The notes: generated from the letters alone by a model not told the origin. A DNA stretch of 64,000 nt from JAZKFT01 sp963845495 (GCA_963845495.1 CAWJTH010000055.1:1-64000), one strand, 5' to 3'. Numbered from the stretch's first letter, positions 32,691 to 41,954 are shown. Numbers and translations: made by a program.

Positions 32691-33989
32691 ATGAACATTC
32701 TTTTGCTAGGAAGTGGTGGCCGCGAACATGCGTTGGCTTGGAAAATGGCACAAAGCCAGTATTGTAAGCAACTTTTTATTGCGCCCGGCAACGGCGGCAC
32801 CGGCGAATTTGGTATAAACGTGCCGATTGATGTAAATGATTTCCTTGCCCTGAACACATTTTGCGTAGCAGAAAATATCGAAATGATAGTGGTTGGGCCG
32901 GAAGACCCGCTCGTAAACGGCATCTATGATTATTTTAAAACCAACAACCCCGAAATGATGGTGATCGGGCCGTCGGAATTTGCGGCGCAGTTGGAAGGAA
33001 GCAAAGCTTTCGCCAAAGAATTTATGGCCAGGCAAAATATTCCAACAGCCGCTTATCGCGAATTTTCATCCGAAAATTTTGAAGACGGCAAAGCCTATTT
33101 GCGACAACACGGTTTGCCGATTGTGTTAAAGGCCGATGGTTTAGCTGCAGGAAAAGGCGTAGTGATTTGCCAAACAAACGAAGAAGCATTACAGGTTTTT
33201 GAAGAAATGATTATCGGCCGTCAGTTTGGCGAAGCTTCCAGTAAAGTGGTGGTGGAGCAATTTTTGGACGGCATCGAAGTCTCTGTTTTTGCGCTAACAG
33301 ATGGAACGGCTTATAAAATTATTGGCCATGCAAAAGACTATAAACGCATTGGCGTTGGCGATACCGGACTAAATACAGGCGGTATGGGCGCTGTTACGCC
33401 GGTTCCTTTCGTGGATGAAGCATTTATGGAAAAGGTTGAAAAACGGATCATTCAACCCACCATCGATGGATTTGCAAAAGAAGGATTTGTGTACGAAGGC
33501 TTTGTGTTTTTCGGTCTCATTAATATAAAAGGCGAGCCTTTTGTGATTGAGTATAATTGCCGCATGGGCGATCCCGAAACCGAAGTAGTAATGCCAAGGT
33601 TGAAAAATGACGTGGTCGATCTTTTCTTGAACACACATCGCCACATGCTGCACGAAGTAGAAATTGAATATGACGATCGTTCGGTGGCGACGGTTGTGGC
33701 CGTTAGCGGCGGTTATCCGGGAAGTTACAAAAAAAATATCCCAATTAAAATTGATGATGCTTTACTACCAACCGCCATCCATCAACCGCCAACTAATTAT
33801 TTATTATTTCATGCAGGAACAAAAATAACTGACGATGGAAATTTGGTAACCAATGGCGGCCGGGTGCTGGCGCTGACAGCCTTTGGCAAAAACATTGCCG
33901 AAGCGGCCAGTTTGGCAAAATCGCAAATGGCCAATATCCAGTTTGAGGGCAGTTATTTCCGTTCTGATATCGGATATGAGTTTGAATAA
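32691..33989 (+). CDS. purD: Phosphoribosylamine-glycine ligase
   Basis: PurD (432 aa) is an ATP-grasp enzyme forming GAR in purine synthesis. It begins MNILLLGSGGREHALAWK, with PGNGGTGEFG, VVGPEDPLVNGIYD, LKADGLAAGKGVV, VEQFLDGIEVSVFALTDG, NTGGMGAVTPVPF and EYNCRMGDPETEVVMPRL, all canonical. Residues about 358-370 (LLPTAIHQPPTN) are encoded by a 4x7-nt CYGCCAW array (33765-33792) placed in frame in a C-terminal domain loop just before LLFHAGTK. It is alone on the strand, 265 bases upstream of mreB. Confidence 0.95.
   Translation: MNILLLGSGGREHALAWKMAQSQYCKQLFIAPGNGGTGEFGINVPIDVNDFLALNTFCVAENIEMIVVGPEDPLVNGIYDYFKTNNPEMMVIGPSEFAAQLEGSKAFAKEFMARQNIPTAAYREFSSENFEDGKAYLRQHGLPIVLKADGLAAGKGVVICQTNEEALQVFEEMIIGRQFGEASSKVVVEQFLDGIEVSVFALTDGTAYKIIGHAKDYKRIGVGDTGLNTGGMGAVTPVPFVDEAFMEKVEKRIIQPTIDGFAKEGFVYEGFVFFGLINIKGEPFVIEYNCRMGDPETEVVMPRLKNDVVDLFLNTHRHMLHEVEIEYDDRSVATVVAVSGGYPGSYKKNIPIKIDDALLPTAIHQPPTNYLLFHAGTKITDDGNLVTNGGRVLALTAFGKNIAEAASLAKSQMANIQFEGSYFRSDIGYEFE
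33765..33792. repeat. 4x7-nt array inside purD (CYGCCAW-like)
   Basis: Exactly four 7-nt units (CTACCAA, CCGCCAT and relatives), translated in frame. Same family as 12503-12530 in trpE. Confidence 0.8.
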
Positions 33990-34181
33990 CAATTATTTGC
34001 GTTTTTCAAAACAATAACAGTTTGCACTAGTCTTTGGCATAGTCATTGGTTGCAATAGAACAATCAATCATATTTTAACGTTTAATACAACATGGTAGAA
34101 AAACAAGGCAAAAGTTATCAAAATCAAATTATCACAAATAATATTTTAATAAAACACTTTCAATCGCTGCTTTTGCGTTTG

Positions 34182-34189
34182 TAAGTTTG
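34182..34189 (+). promoter_or_regulatory. Candidate -7 element for mreB operon
   Basis: TAAGTTTG matches TAnnTTTG, 65 bases before the mreB ATG. No clear -33 TTG at the proper distance. Confidence 0.35.
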
Positions 34190-34254
34190 TAGTGTGGAAA
34201 CTTTCCTACAATTTTGCCGACATTTCAAAACATAATTTTTCCAACTCTTTATAA

Positions 34255-35280
34255 ATGGGACTTTTTAATTTTTTTACGCAAGAAATTGCGATGGACTTAG
34301 GCACAGCCAACACCCTCATCATACACAACGACGAAGTAGTAGTAAATGAACCAAGTATTATTGCCTTGAACCGCAACAATATGAAGGAAGTGTTGGCAGT
34401 GGGTAAAAAGGCATTGATGATGCACGAAAAAACCCATGAAAGCATCCGTACTATTCGTCCTTTGAAAGATGGGGTAATTGCCGATTTTAATGCGGCCGAG
34501 TTGATGATCAGGGAAATGATCAAGATGATTTATGCAAAAAAACCGCTATTTCCCCCAAGTTGGCGGATGATGATCTGTATTCCTTCGAGCATTACCGAAG
34601 TAGAAAAACGTGCGGTTCGCGATAGTGCCGAACAAGCTGGTGCCAAAGAAGTGTATTTATTGCACGAGCCGATGGCTGCCGCATTGGGTATTGGTATTGA
34701 TGTAGAGGAACCCGTTGGTAACATGATTATTGATATTGGCGGTGGTACAACCGGCATTACCGTAATTGCCCTGGCTGGCATTGTTTGCGACCAAAGTATC
34801 CGTATTGCGGGTGATGAATTTACCGCCGATATTATGGAAGCGCTTCGCCGCTACCACAGCTTGTTGATTGGTGAACGAACCGCAGAACAGATAAAAATAC
34901 AGATTGGCGCTGCCATGAAAGATTTGGATAACCCGCCCGATGATCTTCCGGTAAATGGTCGTGACTTGGTAACCGGTATTCCGAAGCAAATTATGGTGAG
35001 CTATACAGAAGTGGCCGAAGCGTTGGACAAAAGTATTTTTAAGATTGAAGAAGCTATTTTAAAAGCATTGGAAACCACGCCCCCAGAATTGGCTGCCGAT
35101 ATTTATCGCCGTGGGCTTTATTTAACTGGCGGTGGTGCATTGTTACGCGGCTTGGAAAAAAGGTTGGCCAACAAAATAAAACTACCGGTGCATATTGCTG
35201 ACGATCCATTGAAGAGTGTGGTTCGCGGAACCGGCATTGCACTGAAACATTATAACAAGTATCCTTTTATTATGCGTTAA
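34255..35280 (+). CDS. mreB: Rod shape-determining protein MreB
   Basis: A bacterial actin homologue (341 aa) that organises lateral cell-wall synthesis beneath the inner membrane. Actin-fold motifs: MDLGTANTLI (phosphate 1), MIDIGGGTTGITVIAL (phosphate 2), LTGGGALLRGLEKRLA (adenosine). The N-terminal amphipathic helix MGLFNFFTQE is present. First gene of the mreB-mreC-mreD-mrdA-rodA cluster, all on the plus strand. Three bases after its stop a heptad array begins. Confidence 0.95.
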   Translation: MGLFNFFTQEIAMDLGTANTLIIHNDEVVVNEPSIIALNRNNMKEVLAVGKKALMMHEKTHESIRTIRPLKDGVIADFNAAELMIREMIKMIYAKKPLFPPSWRMMICIPSSITEVEKRAVRDSAEQAGAKEVYLLHEPMAAALGIGIDVEEPVGNMIIDIGGGTTGITVIALAGIVCDQSIRIAGDEFTADIMEALRRYHSLLIGERTAEQIKIQIGAAMKDLDNPPDDLPVNGRDLVTGIPKQIMVSYTEVAEALDKSIFKIEEAILKALETTPPELAADIYRRGLYLTGGGALLRGLEKRLANKIKLPVHIADDPLKSVVRGTGIALKHYNKYPFIMR

Positions 35281-35283
35281 ATA

Positions 35284-35311
35284 GGATGGCAGATGTTGGA
35301 TGGCGGATGGC
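35284..35311. repeat. Left heptad arm of mreB/mreC spacer (GGATGGC)
   Basis: Exactly four units of GGATGGC/AGATGTT type starting three bases after the mreB stop codon. The reverse complement matches the right arm at 35334-35361 at about six of seven positions per unit. The loop is 22 nt. Confidence 0.85.
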
Positions 35312-35333
35312 AGATCGATTTGATAGAGACTTT

Positions 35334-35361
35334 CCGCCAACTGCCAACTGCCAACCGCCAA
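35334..35361. repeat. Right heptad arm of mreB/mreC spacer (CYGCCAA)
   Basis: Exactly four units alternating CCGCCAA and CTGCCAA, ending seven bases before the mreC ATG. Confidence 0.88.
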
Positions 35362-35368
35362 CCTTCAC

Positions 35369-36217
35369 ATGCGTAACCTTTTTATTTTCATCCGTCGTTA
35401 TTCCAACTTACTGCTTTTTTTAGTACTGCAGTTGTTGGCTTTATCGTTATTGGTCAATTTCAATAAAAGCCATCAGGCTGCTTATTTGGAAATGAGTTAC
35501 GGCATTACGGGAAAAATAAACAAGAAGGCCAATCAAATACAAAGTTATTTTGCCTTGGCAGAAAACAACAGGAAACTGGCTGCCGAAAATGAAGCCCTAA
35601 AAAATGGGTTGTACGCCAATTTTATTGATGCAGACAGTTCTGGACGGGTGGTGATTGATTCGGTAAAAAGGGATACCTCAGGCAAACAAAGAAAATATTT
35701 TTACCGTACAGCTGCTGTGGTGAACAATTCTGTTTCCCAACAAGAAAATTTTATTCAATTGCAACGTGGCAGCAACGAAGGCGTGCAAAAAGATATGGCA
35801 GTAACCAGCGCCGGCGGTATTGTTGGCGTTGTAACCAGCGTTAGCGCTAATTATGCCGAAGTGCTTAGTTTGCTAAACCGCAGCAGCCATGTTAGCGTAA
35901 TGACGAAGAAAGATCACAGTATCGGAACATTGGAATGGGATGGAAAGAACCCTAGTTTATTGCAAATGAACAAGTTGCCCAAAAGCACAAAAATAGCGGT
36001 AGGCGATACTATTTTAACCAGCAATAGTTCCTTTAATTTTCCTCCGGGTTTAATGGTGGGAACCATTGCCAAAGTTGAACTGGAACAAGGCGGTAACAAT
36101 TACATATTGCAAATAAAACCAGGCGCTAATTTCTTTACGTTACAATACGTGGACGTAATTGAAAATATTTTTTATAAGGAACAGAAAGAGTTGGACGCAA
36201 AAATGAAGAAACCGTAA
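35369..36217 (+). CDS. mreC: Rod shape-determining protein MreC
   Basis: A 282-aa bitopic protein that links MreB to the periplasmic wall-synthesis machinery. Short cytoplasmic N-terminus, one transmembrane helix (residues about 14-32), then a coiled coil (KKANQIQSYFALAENNRKLAAENEALKNG). The periplasmic beta domain has VNNSVSQQENFIQLQRGSNEGVQKDMAVTSAGGIVGVV, typical of MreC. It lies between two pairs of heptad arrays. Confidence 0.92.
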   Translation: MRNLFIFIRRYSNLLLFLVLQLLALSLLVNFNKSHQAAYLEMSYGITGKINKKANQIQSYFALAENNRKLAAENEALKNGLYANFIDADSSGRVVIDSVKRDTSGKQRKYFYRTAAVVNNSVSQQENFIQLQRGSNEGVQKDMAVTSAGGIVGVVTSVSANYAEVLSLLNRSSHVSVMTKKDHSIGTLEWDGKNPSLLQMNKLPKSTKIAVGDTILTSNSSFNFPPGLMVGTIAKVELEQGGNNYILQIKPGANFFTLQYVDVIENIFYKEQKELDAKMKKP

Positions 36218-36245
36218 CGTGAATCATCGGTCGTGAATTCGTGAG
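36218..36245. repeat. Left heptad arm of mreC/mreD spacer (CGTGAAT)
   Basis: Four 7-nt units of CGTGAAT type (one CATCGGT, one slipped) start on the base after the mreC stop codon. CGTGAAT is the exact reverse complement of ATTCACG, the unit of the right arm. Confidence 0.85.
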
Positions 36246-36351
36246 TTCGATGACAGTTCAATTTCGGCAATTTGATAGTAGCATTTAGTATGTAGATAAC
36301 AGTCGATTTTTTTAATTTTAAATAGATAACCAGCAATTTCAGGTTGTGGAT

Positions 36352-36379
36352 ATTCACGATTCACGCCTCACGATTCACG
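36352..36379. repeat. Right heptad arm of mreC/mreD spacer (ATTCACG)
   Basis: Three ATTCACG and one CCTCACG unit, exactly 28 nt, end three bases before the mreD ATG at 36383. The 106-nt segment between the arms has no gene. Confidence 0.9.
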
Positions 36380-36382
36380 AAC

Positions 36383-36913
36383 ATGAGTAACCCTGTCAAA
36401 CAAATATTCCGTTTCATTATTTTCATCTTGCTGCAAGCAGTGGTGCTAAATCATGTGCCGCCTTTGCACAGGTTTGTAACACCTTATTTGTATTTTCTTT
36501 TTTTGCTGTGGTTGCCGTTTAATACCAATAAAAGCTGGTTGTTGATTGTAGGTTTTATCACCGGTTTTACATTAGATTTATTTTTACAAACACCTGGCTT
36601 ACATGCAGCACCATGCGTATTGGTGGCATATTTGCGGCCGTTTATGGTTACGCTGCTGGTGCCCCGCGAAACAAAAGAATTAGGTTTTGGCAGTCCAAGT
36701 GTACGCACCATGGGTTTTGCACCTTATGCTTTATTTGTTACGGTACTTACCTTTTTTCATACCATTTTATTGGTATTGTTAGAATGGATGCAATTTGCCA
36801 ATTTTACTTATTTTTTAGGAAAAATATTGTTTACAACGATTACCAGTTTAGTGTTGATCACCATTACAGAATTGTTGTTTAATAAGCGTGGGAGAATTAA
36901 TAGGACGTTTTAA
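36383..36913 (+). CDS. mreD: Rod shape-determining protein MreD
   Basis: A small inner-membrane protein (176 aa) with about five hydrophobic helices, the usual MreD layout, with FILLQAVVLNHVPPLHRF near the start and the GFITGFTLDLFLQTPGLHA segment characteristic of Bacteroidota MreD. The frame is open from 36344 but ATG 36383 (MSNPVKQIFRF) is preferred, because the upstream part is the translated heptad array. Its position between mreC and mrdA supports the assignment. Confidence 0.88.
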   Translation: MSNPVKQIFRFIIFILLQAVVLNHVPPLHRFVTPYLYFLFLLWLPFNTNKSWLLIVGFITGFTLDLFLQTPGLHAAPCVLVAYLRPFMVTLLVPRETKELGFGSPSVRTMGFAPYALFVTVLTFFHTILLVLLEWMQFANFTYFLGKILFTTITSLVLITITELLFNKRGRINRTF

Positions 36914-36915
36914 TA

Positions 36916-36943
36916 GACCAATGGTGAATGGTGAATAGTCAGT
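36916..36943. repeat. 4x7-nt array after mreD (GGTGAAT)
   Basis: Four 7-nt units of GGTGAAT type, two exact and two diverged, begin two bases after the mreD stop. No clear inverted partner before mrdA, where instead AATCTGTG-type phrases occur (37009-37040). Confidence 0.65.
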
Positions 36944-37008
36944 AAGTTTTTGATGCCTAATTTGTCAAACTAATTCCAAAAAATACTCAAAAAACCTTTC
37001 AGTTAAAT

Positions 37009-37040
37009 CTGTGAATCTGTGGCAATTAATTTGTGACAAT
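37009..37040. repeat. AATCTGTG phrase repeat before mrdA
   Basis: AATCTGTGAATCTGTGGC followed by an AATTTGTGAC relative. Period about 9-10 nt; resembles the AATC...TGG family. Confidence 0.4.
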
Positions 37041-37131
37041 AAAAATAATTGAAAAAATTTTATAAAAATCCCATTTTCTGCACAGACATTTGCAGTGGGT
37101 ATTCCCATTAATTTTTCATTCCCTTTTTTAC

Positions 37132-39267
37132 GTGTCCGATTTCCATTACATCCGCAGCCGCATCGTCCGTATTATTTTTGGCGTTGCTTTTCTTATTATT
37201 ATAGCACAGTTGTTTAACTTACAAGTGCTTAGCAGTAAATATGGCGAACTAGCCGACCAACAGTCCATTTACCGGAAAATTATTTACCCAAGCCGTGGTT
37301 TGGTGTATGATAGAAAAGGGAAAGTGATATTGGACAACACTGTTTTGTACGATTTGATTGTGATACCGTCGCAATTAAAAGGGGTGGATACAAACGCCGT
37401 TTGCACCATTTTGGGGATCGATACAGCAGAGTTTAAAAAACGTGTGTTAAATGCCGTCATTAAAAACGGCCGTTATCAGCCCTCCGTTTTCGAAGGTTTG
37501 TTGGACAATAATTTATACGCCAAGCTTGATGAAAATTTGTACAAAATCCAACCAGGTTTTGATTTGGTTGAACGCCCTATCCGTAAATATCCTTTTGATG
37601 CGGGTGGTTCAGTTTTAGGTTATGTTGGCGAAGTGGATACCGGTTATTTACGCCGCCATCCCGAACGCGGATATGTACGAGGTGATTATTTTGGTGTAGC
37701 TGGTATAGAAAGCAGTTATGAACAAGCATTAATGGGGCAACGTGGTATTGAATATTGGCAACGTGACAACAAAAACCGCCCTACCCAACATTTAAACAAC
37801 CGCAAAAACGATACGGCTGCAATTGCTGGAAGTAATTTACACTCCAGTATCGACATTGAATTACAAGAATTGGGTGAAAAATTAATGACGAATAAATTGG
37901 GATCTATTGTAGCCGTTGATCCCAAAACAGGCGGTATTTTGGCGATGGTAAGTGGCCCTGGTTACAAACCTGAACTGCTGACAGGAGCTAGCAGGCGCAA
38001 AAATTTTGGTCTATTATTGAATGATCCAAAAAAGCCGTTACTAAACCGTGCTGTTTCTGCCACGTACTCACCTGGCTCTACCTTTAAAACATTACAGGCA
38101 TTAATTGGGTTACAGGAAAACGTTATCAATACTCATTTTAAAGTTACTTGTACCGGTGCTTTTTATGGCTGCGGAAGCGGAAAACCCATGAAATGTTTAG
38201 ATTTTGGCACCTTCGATTTACGTGGTGCTATCACAAAATCAGACAATACCTATTTTGCAACAGTTATGCAGCGGGTAATTGATAATCCAAAAATGCCAAG
38301 TTTAGACAGCAGCTTAAATGTTTGGGCGCATTACATGCACGCATTTGGCCTCGGCCATAAATTGGGGGTTGATGTGCCTGCGGAAAAGCGTGGCTTAATT
38401 CCGGATGCAGCTTATTACAACAAAACATATGGTAATGGCCACTGGAACTATTGCACTTTCCGCTCGGTAAGCATTGGCCAAGGCGAAGTAAATGTAACGC
38501 CCATGCAAGTGGCCAATGAGATGGCATACATCGCTAACAAAGGCTGGTACATCACCCCACACGTGGTTGATAGCATTGAAGGGGGAGATACTCATGGATT
38601 GTTGGATAAATTTAAAGAAAAACATCAATCGGTTGAGGTTGGTGACAGTGTTTTTGAAGCAGTGCACGATGGCATGCAAGGCGTGGTAAGCCCAGGCGGA
38701 ACCGGTGCCATCGCCATTATAAAAGGAATTACCATTTGCGGCAAAACAGGTACGGTAGAAAACTACCTACACGGAGTAAAAGAAAAAAATCACTCTTTCT
38801 TTGCTGCTTTTGCACCTAGGGAAAATCCTAAAATTGCTATTATGTGCGTGGTAGAAAATTCAGGTTTCGGGGCAACTTATGCTGCGCCAATTGTAAGTTT
38901 GATGATAGAAAAATATTTGAAAGATTCCATTACCGACAAAAGCAGGTTGGCCAAAATAGACCAACTTGAAAAAACGAACTTAATACCTCCTTTTATTTAT
39001 GCCGAATTTAAACATCAGGATTCTTTAAATCATTCGAAGGATAGTGCTTATTTATTGCGCAAAGGATATATTAAAATGATGCGGGATACATTGGAATTAG
39101 AAGACGATCCTGATTTGGACGTTAAGGACAGCAGCAACGGTAATCCAATAGCGCCAAAAAAAGACGATAAAAAAGGTAAAGATTCAACCAGCAACATTTT
39201 TGACATGCTGAATCCAACCGATAATAAAAAAAGATCCGACAACCATAAAAAAGATACCACCCGATAA
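37132..39267 (+). CDS. mrdA: Penicillin-binding protein 2 (elongasome D,D-transpeptidase)
   Basis: A class B PBP (711 aa from GTG 37132) that cross-links lateral-wall peptidoglycan with RodA. One N-terminal membrane helix (IVRIIFGVAFLIIIAQLFN), a dimerisation domain (PSRGLVYDRKGKVILDNT), and a transpeptidase domain with the SxxK serine in YSPGSTFKTLQAL, SxN in SDNTYF and KTG in CGKTGTVEN. A C-terminal Lys/Asp-rich tail of ~90 residues is dispensable-looking. The frame is open to TTG 37090, but the GTG start gives the usual short cytoplasmic N-terminus (MSDFHYIRSRI). Adjacent to rodA with a two-base gap. Confidence 0.93.
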   Translation: MSDFHYIRSRIVRIIFGVAFLIIIAQLFNLQVLSSKYGELADQQSIYRKIIYPSRGLVYDRKGKVILDNTVLYDLIVIPSQLKGVDTNAVCTILGIDTAEFKKRVLNAVIKNGRYQPSVFEGLLDNNLYAKLDENLYKIQPGFDLVERPIRKYPFDAGGSVLGYVGEVDTGYLRRHPERGYVRGDYFGVAGIESSYEQALMGQRGIEYWQRDNKNRPTQHLNNRKNDTAAIAGSNLHSSIDIELQELGEKLMTNKLGSIVAVDPKTGGILAMVSGPGYKPELLTGASRRKNFGLLLNDPKKPLLNRAVSATYSPGSTFKTLQALIGLQENVINTHFKVTCTGAFYGCGSGKPMKCLDFGTFDLRGAITKSDNTYFATVMQRVIDNPKMPSLDSSLNVWAHYMHAFGLGHKLGVDVPAEKRGLIPDAAYYNKTYGNGHWNYCTFRSVSIGQGEVNVTPMQVANEMAYIANKGWYITPHVVDSIEGGDTHGLLDKFKEKHQSVEVGDSVFEAVHDGMQGVVSPGGTGAIAIIKGITICGKTGTVENYLHGVKEKNHSFFAAFAPRENPKIAIMCVVENSGFGATYAAPIVSLMIEKYLKDSITDKSRLAKIDQLEKTNLIPPFIYAEFKHQDSLNHSKDSAYLLRKGYIKMMRDTLELEDDPDLDVKDSSNGNPIAPKKDDKKGKDSTSNIFDMLNPTDNKKRSDNHKKDTTR

Positions 39268-39269
39268 CC

Positions 39270-40613
39270 ATGGCCAATCAACAAGCAATTATTTCAAAAG
39301 GGGTTAACTGGATTTTGGTGTGGCTATACATTGTCTTGGTGGCCGTCGGTTTTATAGCCATTTTTTCGGTTGAACACAGGGCTAGCGAGCAGGTGATGGA
39401 CACCATTTTGCACCTGAAAACCAACTATGCAAGGCAATTGATGTTTATTGCTATTTTTTTGGTATTAGGTGTTTTTATTTTACTTACTGACAGTAAGTTT
39501 TTTACCGCCACGGCTAACCTTTCCTATGCATTCGGCATTTTTTTAATGCTGATAACGTTTGTGATAGGCAAGAATGTAAATGGCTCAAGAAGCTGGTTGC
39601 CATTGGGTTTTGTCAGCATCCAACCAGCGGAGCTGTGCAAAGTTTTTGTGTCGCTGGCGTTGGCGAAATATCTTTCCCGAACAGAAACCGATTTTACAAA
39701 ACCACAAAGCCAATTGATTGCGGCAACCTTGTGTTTGGCACCTGCGGCGCTCTCCATCTTACAAAATGAAACGGGCTTGGCACTAGTTTATTTTTCATTT
39801 ATTATCGTTTTATACCGCGAAGGGTTGCCGCCTTGGTATTTAATCACCGGTTTTTATTTGGCCGTTTTAGCTGTGGCCAGTTTAGTGCTCGACCCAAATT
39901 TATTGGCTAAAATCTTGATCGGATTGGCAATTGTAACGGGATATTTTTTGAAAAGAAGGATAAAACGCGACAAAAAAGTACTGGTGTTGATTGTTATAGT
40001 ATTAGCAATAAGCGTTGGTATTGAACGCTTTGCGATGCCGTATGTATTAAACAACGTGTTTCAATGTTACCAAAGCGAACGTATTATGAGTTTGGTAGGG
40101 CAGGAGTACGACTGTGCCAAAAACAAACATTTTAATGCGCCTATCGACCCCACCAAAAAGCCACATAAGGCATCTGACGATTATAACGTAAAGCAATCGA
40201 AAATTGCCATTGGTTCAGGCGGTTTATTGGGCAAAGGATTTTTGAAAGGTTCGGTTACGCAGGGCGATTTTGTGCCGGAACAACACACTGATTTTATTTT
40301 TACAGCCATCGGCGAAAGTTTTGGCTTTTGGGGCACGGCACTTTTATTAAGCATTTATTTTTTATTGTTGATGATAATTGTATCGGTAGCCGAGCGGCAA
40401 CGCAGCACTTTTAGCAGGGTGTATGCGTATTGCGTGGCCTCCATCATGTTTTTTCATATTATGGTAAATGTTTGTATGACGGTTGGTTTAGCGCCGGTTA
40501 TTGGCATTCCGCTGCCAATGATTAGTTATGGTGGATCATCGTTATTAACTTTTACTGTCTTAATTTTTATTTTGATACGGCTTGATGCTGATAGGCAAAT
40601 GGTGTTAAGGTAA
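39270..40613 (+). CDS. rodA: Rod shape-determining protein RodA (SEDS glycosyltransferase)
   Basis: A polytopic SEDS-family peptidoglycan polymerase (447 aa) working with PBP2. Motifs: NGSRSWLPLGFVSIQPAELCKVFVSLALA, the catalytic-loop region KGFLKGSVTQGDFVPEQHTDFIFTAIGESFGF, and VNVCMTVGLAPVIGIPLPMISYGGSS near the C-terminus. A hydrophilic insert (about residues 255-315) is longer than in E. coli RodA. Last gene of the elongasome cluster. Confidence 0.94.
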   Translation: MANQQAIISKGVNWILVWLYIVLVAVGFIAIFSVEHRASEQVMDTILHLKTNYARQLMFIAIFLVLGVFILLTDSKFFTATANLSYAFGIFLMLITFVIGKNVNGSRSWLPLGFVSIQPAELCKVFVSLALAKYLSRTETDFTKPQSQLIAATLCLAPAALSILQNETGLALVYFSFIIVLYREGLPPWYLITGFYLAVLAVASLVLDPNLLAKILIGLAIVTGYFLKRRIKRDKKVLVLIVIVLAISVGIERFAMPYVLNNVFQCYQSERIMSLVGQEYDCAKNKHFNAPIDPTKKPHKASDDYNVKQSKIAIGSGGLLGKGFLKGSVTQGDFVPEQHTDFIFTAIGESFGFWGTALLLSIYFLLLMIIVSVAERQRSTFSRVYAYCVASIMFFHIMVNVCMTVGLAPVIGIPLPMISYGGSSLLTFTVLIFILIRLDADRQMVLR

Positions 40614-40660
40614 TCTGACAGTGATTTGTTTGATTGTGCCTTGGTTTCTTAACGCTTGAT

Positions 40661-40689
40661 TTTTACTTTTTACTTTTGATTTTTTTACT
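40661..40689. repeat. Four-unit ~7-nt array before MBL gene (TTTTACT)
   Basis: Units TTTTACT, TTTTACT, TTTGATT and an 8-nt relative end six bases before the ATG at 40696. Confidence 0.6.
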
Positions 40690-40695
40690 TTTATT

Positions 40696-41436
40696 ATGCA
40701 AATAATCCCAATTTCCGAAGGTTCGTTTACCATAGATAAAACAAAAATTTTTGTTCCGTTTGATGTTGAAAATGATGATTTACAAAAGCGGCCAATTGGA
40801 AGTTTGTTGGTAGAAGTACAACCTTTTTGCATTGTAACGCCAACCGATATTTTATTGATTGATACTGGTTTAGGATTTAAAAAAGACGGCGATATGCAAA
40901 TCCACGGCATCTTAAAAAGTAATGGAATAGACCCTTCAACAATAACAAAAGTTTTGATGAGCCACTTGCATAAAGACCATGCCGGTGGCGTAAGTTTCGC
41001 CGACAGGCTTGGTAATCATCATCTTACATTTCCCAACGCTACTTATTTTGTACAACGTCGCGAATACGATTTTGCTATGGAAACCGGTTATCCATCGTAC
41101 ATGACGGACGAATTTGAACTGCTCGATAATCACCCCAATGTAACTTGGCTGCACAATGATGAAGGAACGATTGATGGTTATATTAAATATTCAGTAACGC
41201 AGGGCCACAGCCCATTCCATCAAGTTTTTTGGATTGAGGTAGATGGCAAAACCATATTTTTTGGTGGTGATGATGCACCGCAGTATAACCAAATGACGAA
41301 CAAATTTATAGCCAAATACGACTTTAACGGCAGGCGTTGCATGGAACTCCGCCAAATTTGGTGGGAGCAAGGCAAAAAAGAAAACTGGACTTTTTTATTT
41401 TACCATGATATTAAGGTGCCGGTATTTGGAGCGTAA
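40696..41436 (+). CDS. MBL-fold metallo-hydrolase
   Basis: A 246-aa cytoplasmic metallo-beta-lactamase-fold hydrolase. The metal-binding motif is MSHLHKDHAGGV (HxHxDH), with further ligands probably in VTQGHSP and FFGGDDAP, and FLFYHDIKV near the C-terminus. A lactonase or similar hydrolytic role is common in this subgroup but cannot be fixed. It follows rodA by 82 bases and a heptad-like array, possibly in the same transcript. Confidence 0.82.
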   Translation: MQIIPISEGSFTIDKTKIFVPFDVENDDLQKRPIGSLLVEVQPFCIVTPTDILLIDTGLGFKKDGDMQIHGILKSNGIDPSTITKVLMSHLHKDHAGGVSFADRLGNHHLTFPNATYFVQRREYDFAMETGYPSYMTDEFELLDNHPNVTWLHNDEGTIDGYIKYSVTQGHSPFHQVFWIEVDGKTIFFGGDDAPQYNQMTNKFIAKYDFNGRRCMELRQIWWEQGKKENWTFLFYHDIKVPVFGA

Positions 41437-41477
41437 AAATTTAAATTAAACTCAAATAAAATATTGCTCAAATAAAG

Positions 41478-41954
41478 CTATTTGTATCTTCCTTTAATTT
41501 CGTCAAAAGATTCTTGAAAGACGTTTAAAAATGGATTGCTTCTTTTGGTTATAAACGAAAAAAATAATGTCGGTTCAAAATTAAAATCAAATTTTACGTA
41601 GTTCGAAGTGTTGTAATTTAAATACCAGACATCAAAAAGTTTTTTTCTAATTGATTGCCTATCATCCGATTGGTCACATACATACCCTAGAATATTTTGC
41701 TCATCTTCTAAAAACTCAACTATATGAAACATTATTGTTTCTGCAATTCTCTTTGAATGTATTTTGGAGTTAATTGGTGGTAATTGCCTAAACCCAATAA
41801 TTTTCACAAAAAAAGCAAATGGATAACCTTCAAAATATCCATCTCCATCAGAAAAATAGATTTCGTATTTATTGCCAATTTCAGTTTCAAATACGATTTC
41901 TCCATCGTTGGAATTACTTGGGTACGGATTGAGGAACGAAAAATTTAATGCCAT
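41478..41954 (-). CDS. DUF6169-like protein
   Basis: A 158-aa soluble protein: an NPYPSNSNDGEIVFETEIGNKYEIYF start with aromatic/Tyr-rich strands, a middle SKRIAETIMFHIVEFLEDEQNILGYVCDQSDDRQSIRKKLFDVWY, and the C-terminal FNFEPTLFFSFITKRSNPF. The pattern (N-terminal beta strands, ICDxxD...R..KFDxWY) matches my memory of the Bacteroidota DUF6169 family of unknown function. This is recall, not a search. Its start is overlapped by a 48-codon upstream gene, suggesting translational coupling and joint function. Confidence 0.55.
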   Translation of the reverse strand: MALNFSFLNPYPSNSNDGEIVFETEIGNKYEIYFSDGDGYFEGYPFAFFVKIIGFRQLPPINSKIHSKRIAETIMFHIVEFLEDEQNILGYVCDQSDDRQSIRKKLFDVWYLNYNTSNYVKFDFNFEPTLFFSFITKRSNPFLNVFQESFDEIKGRYK

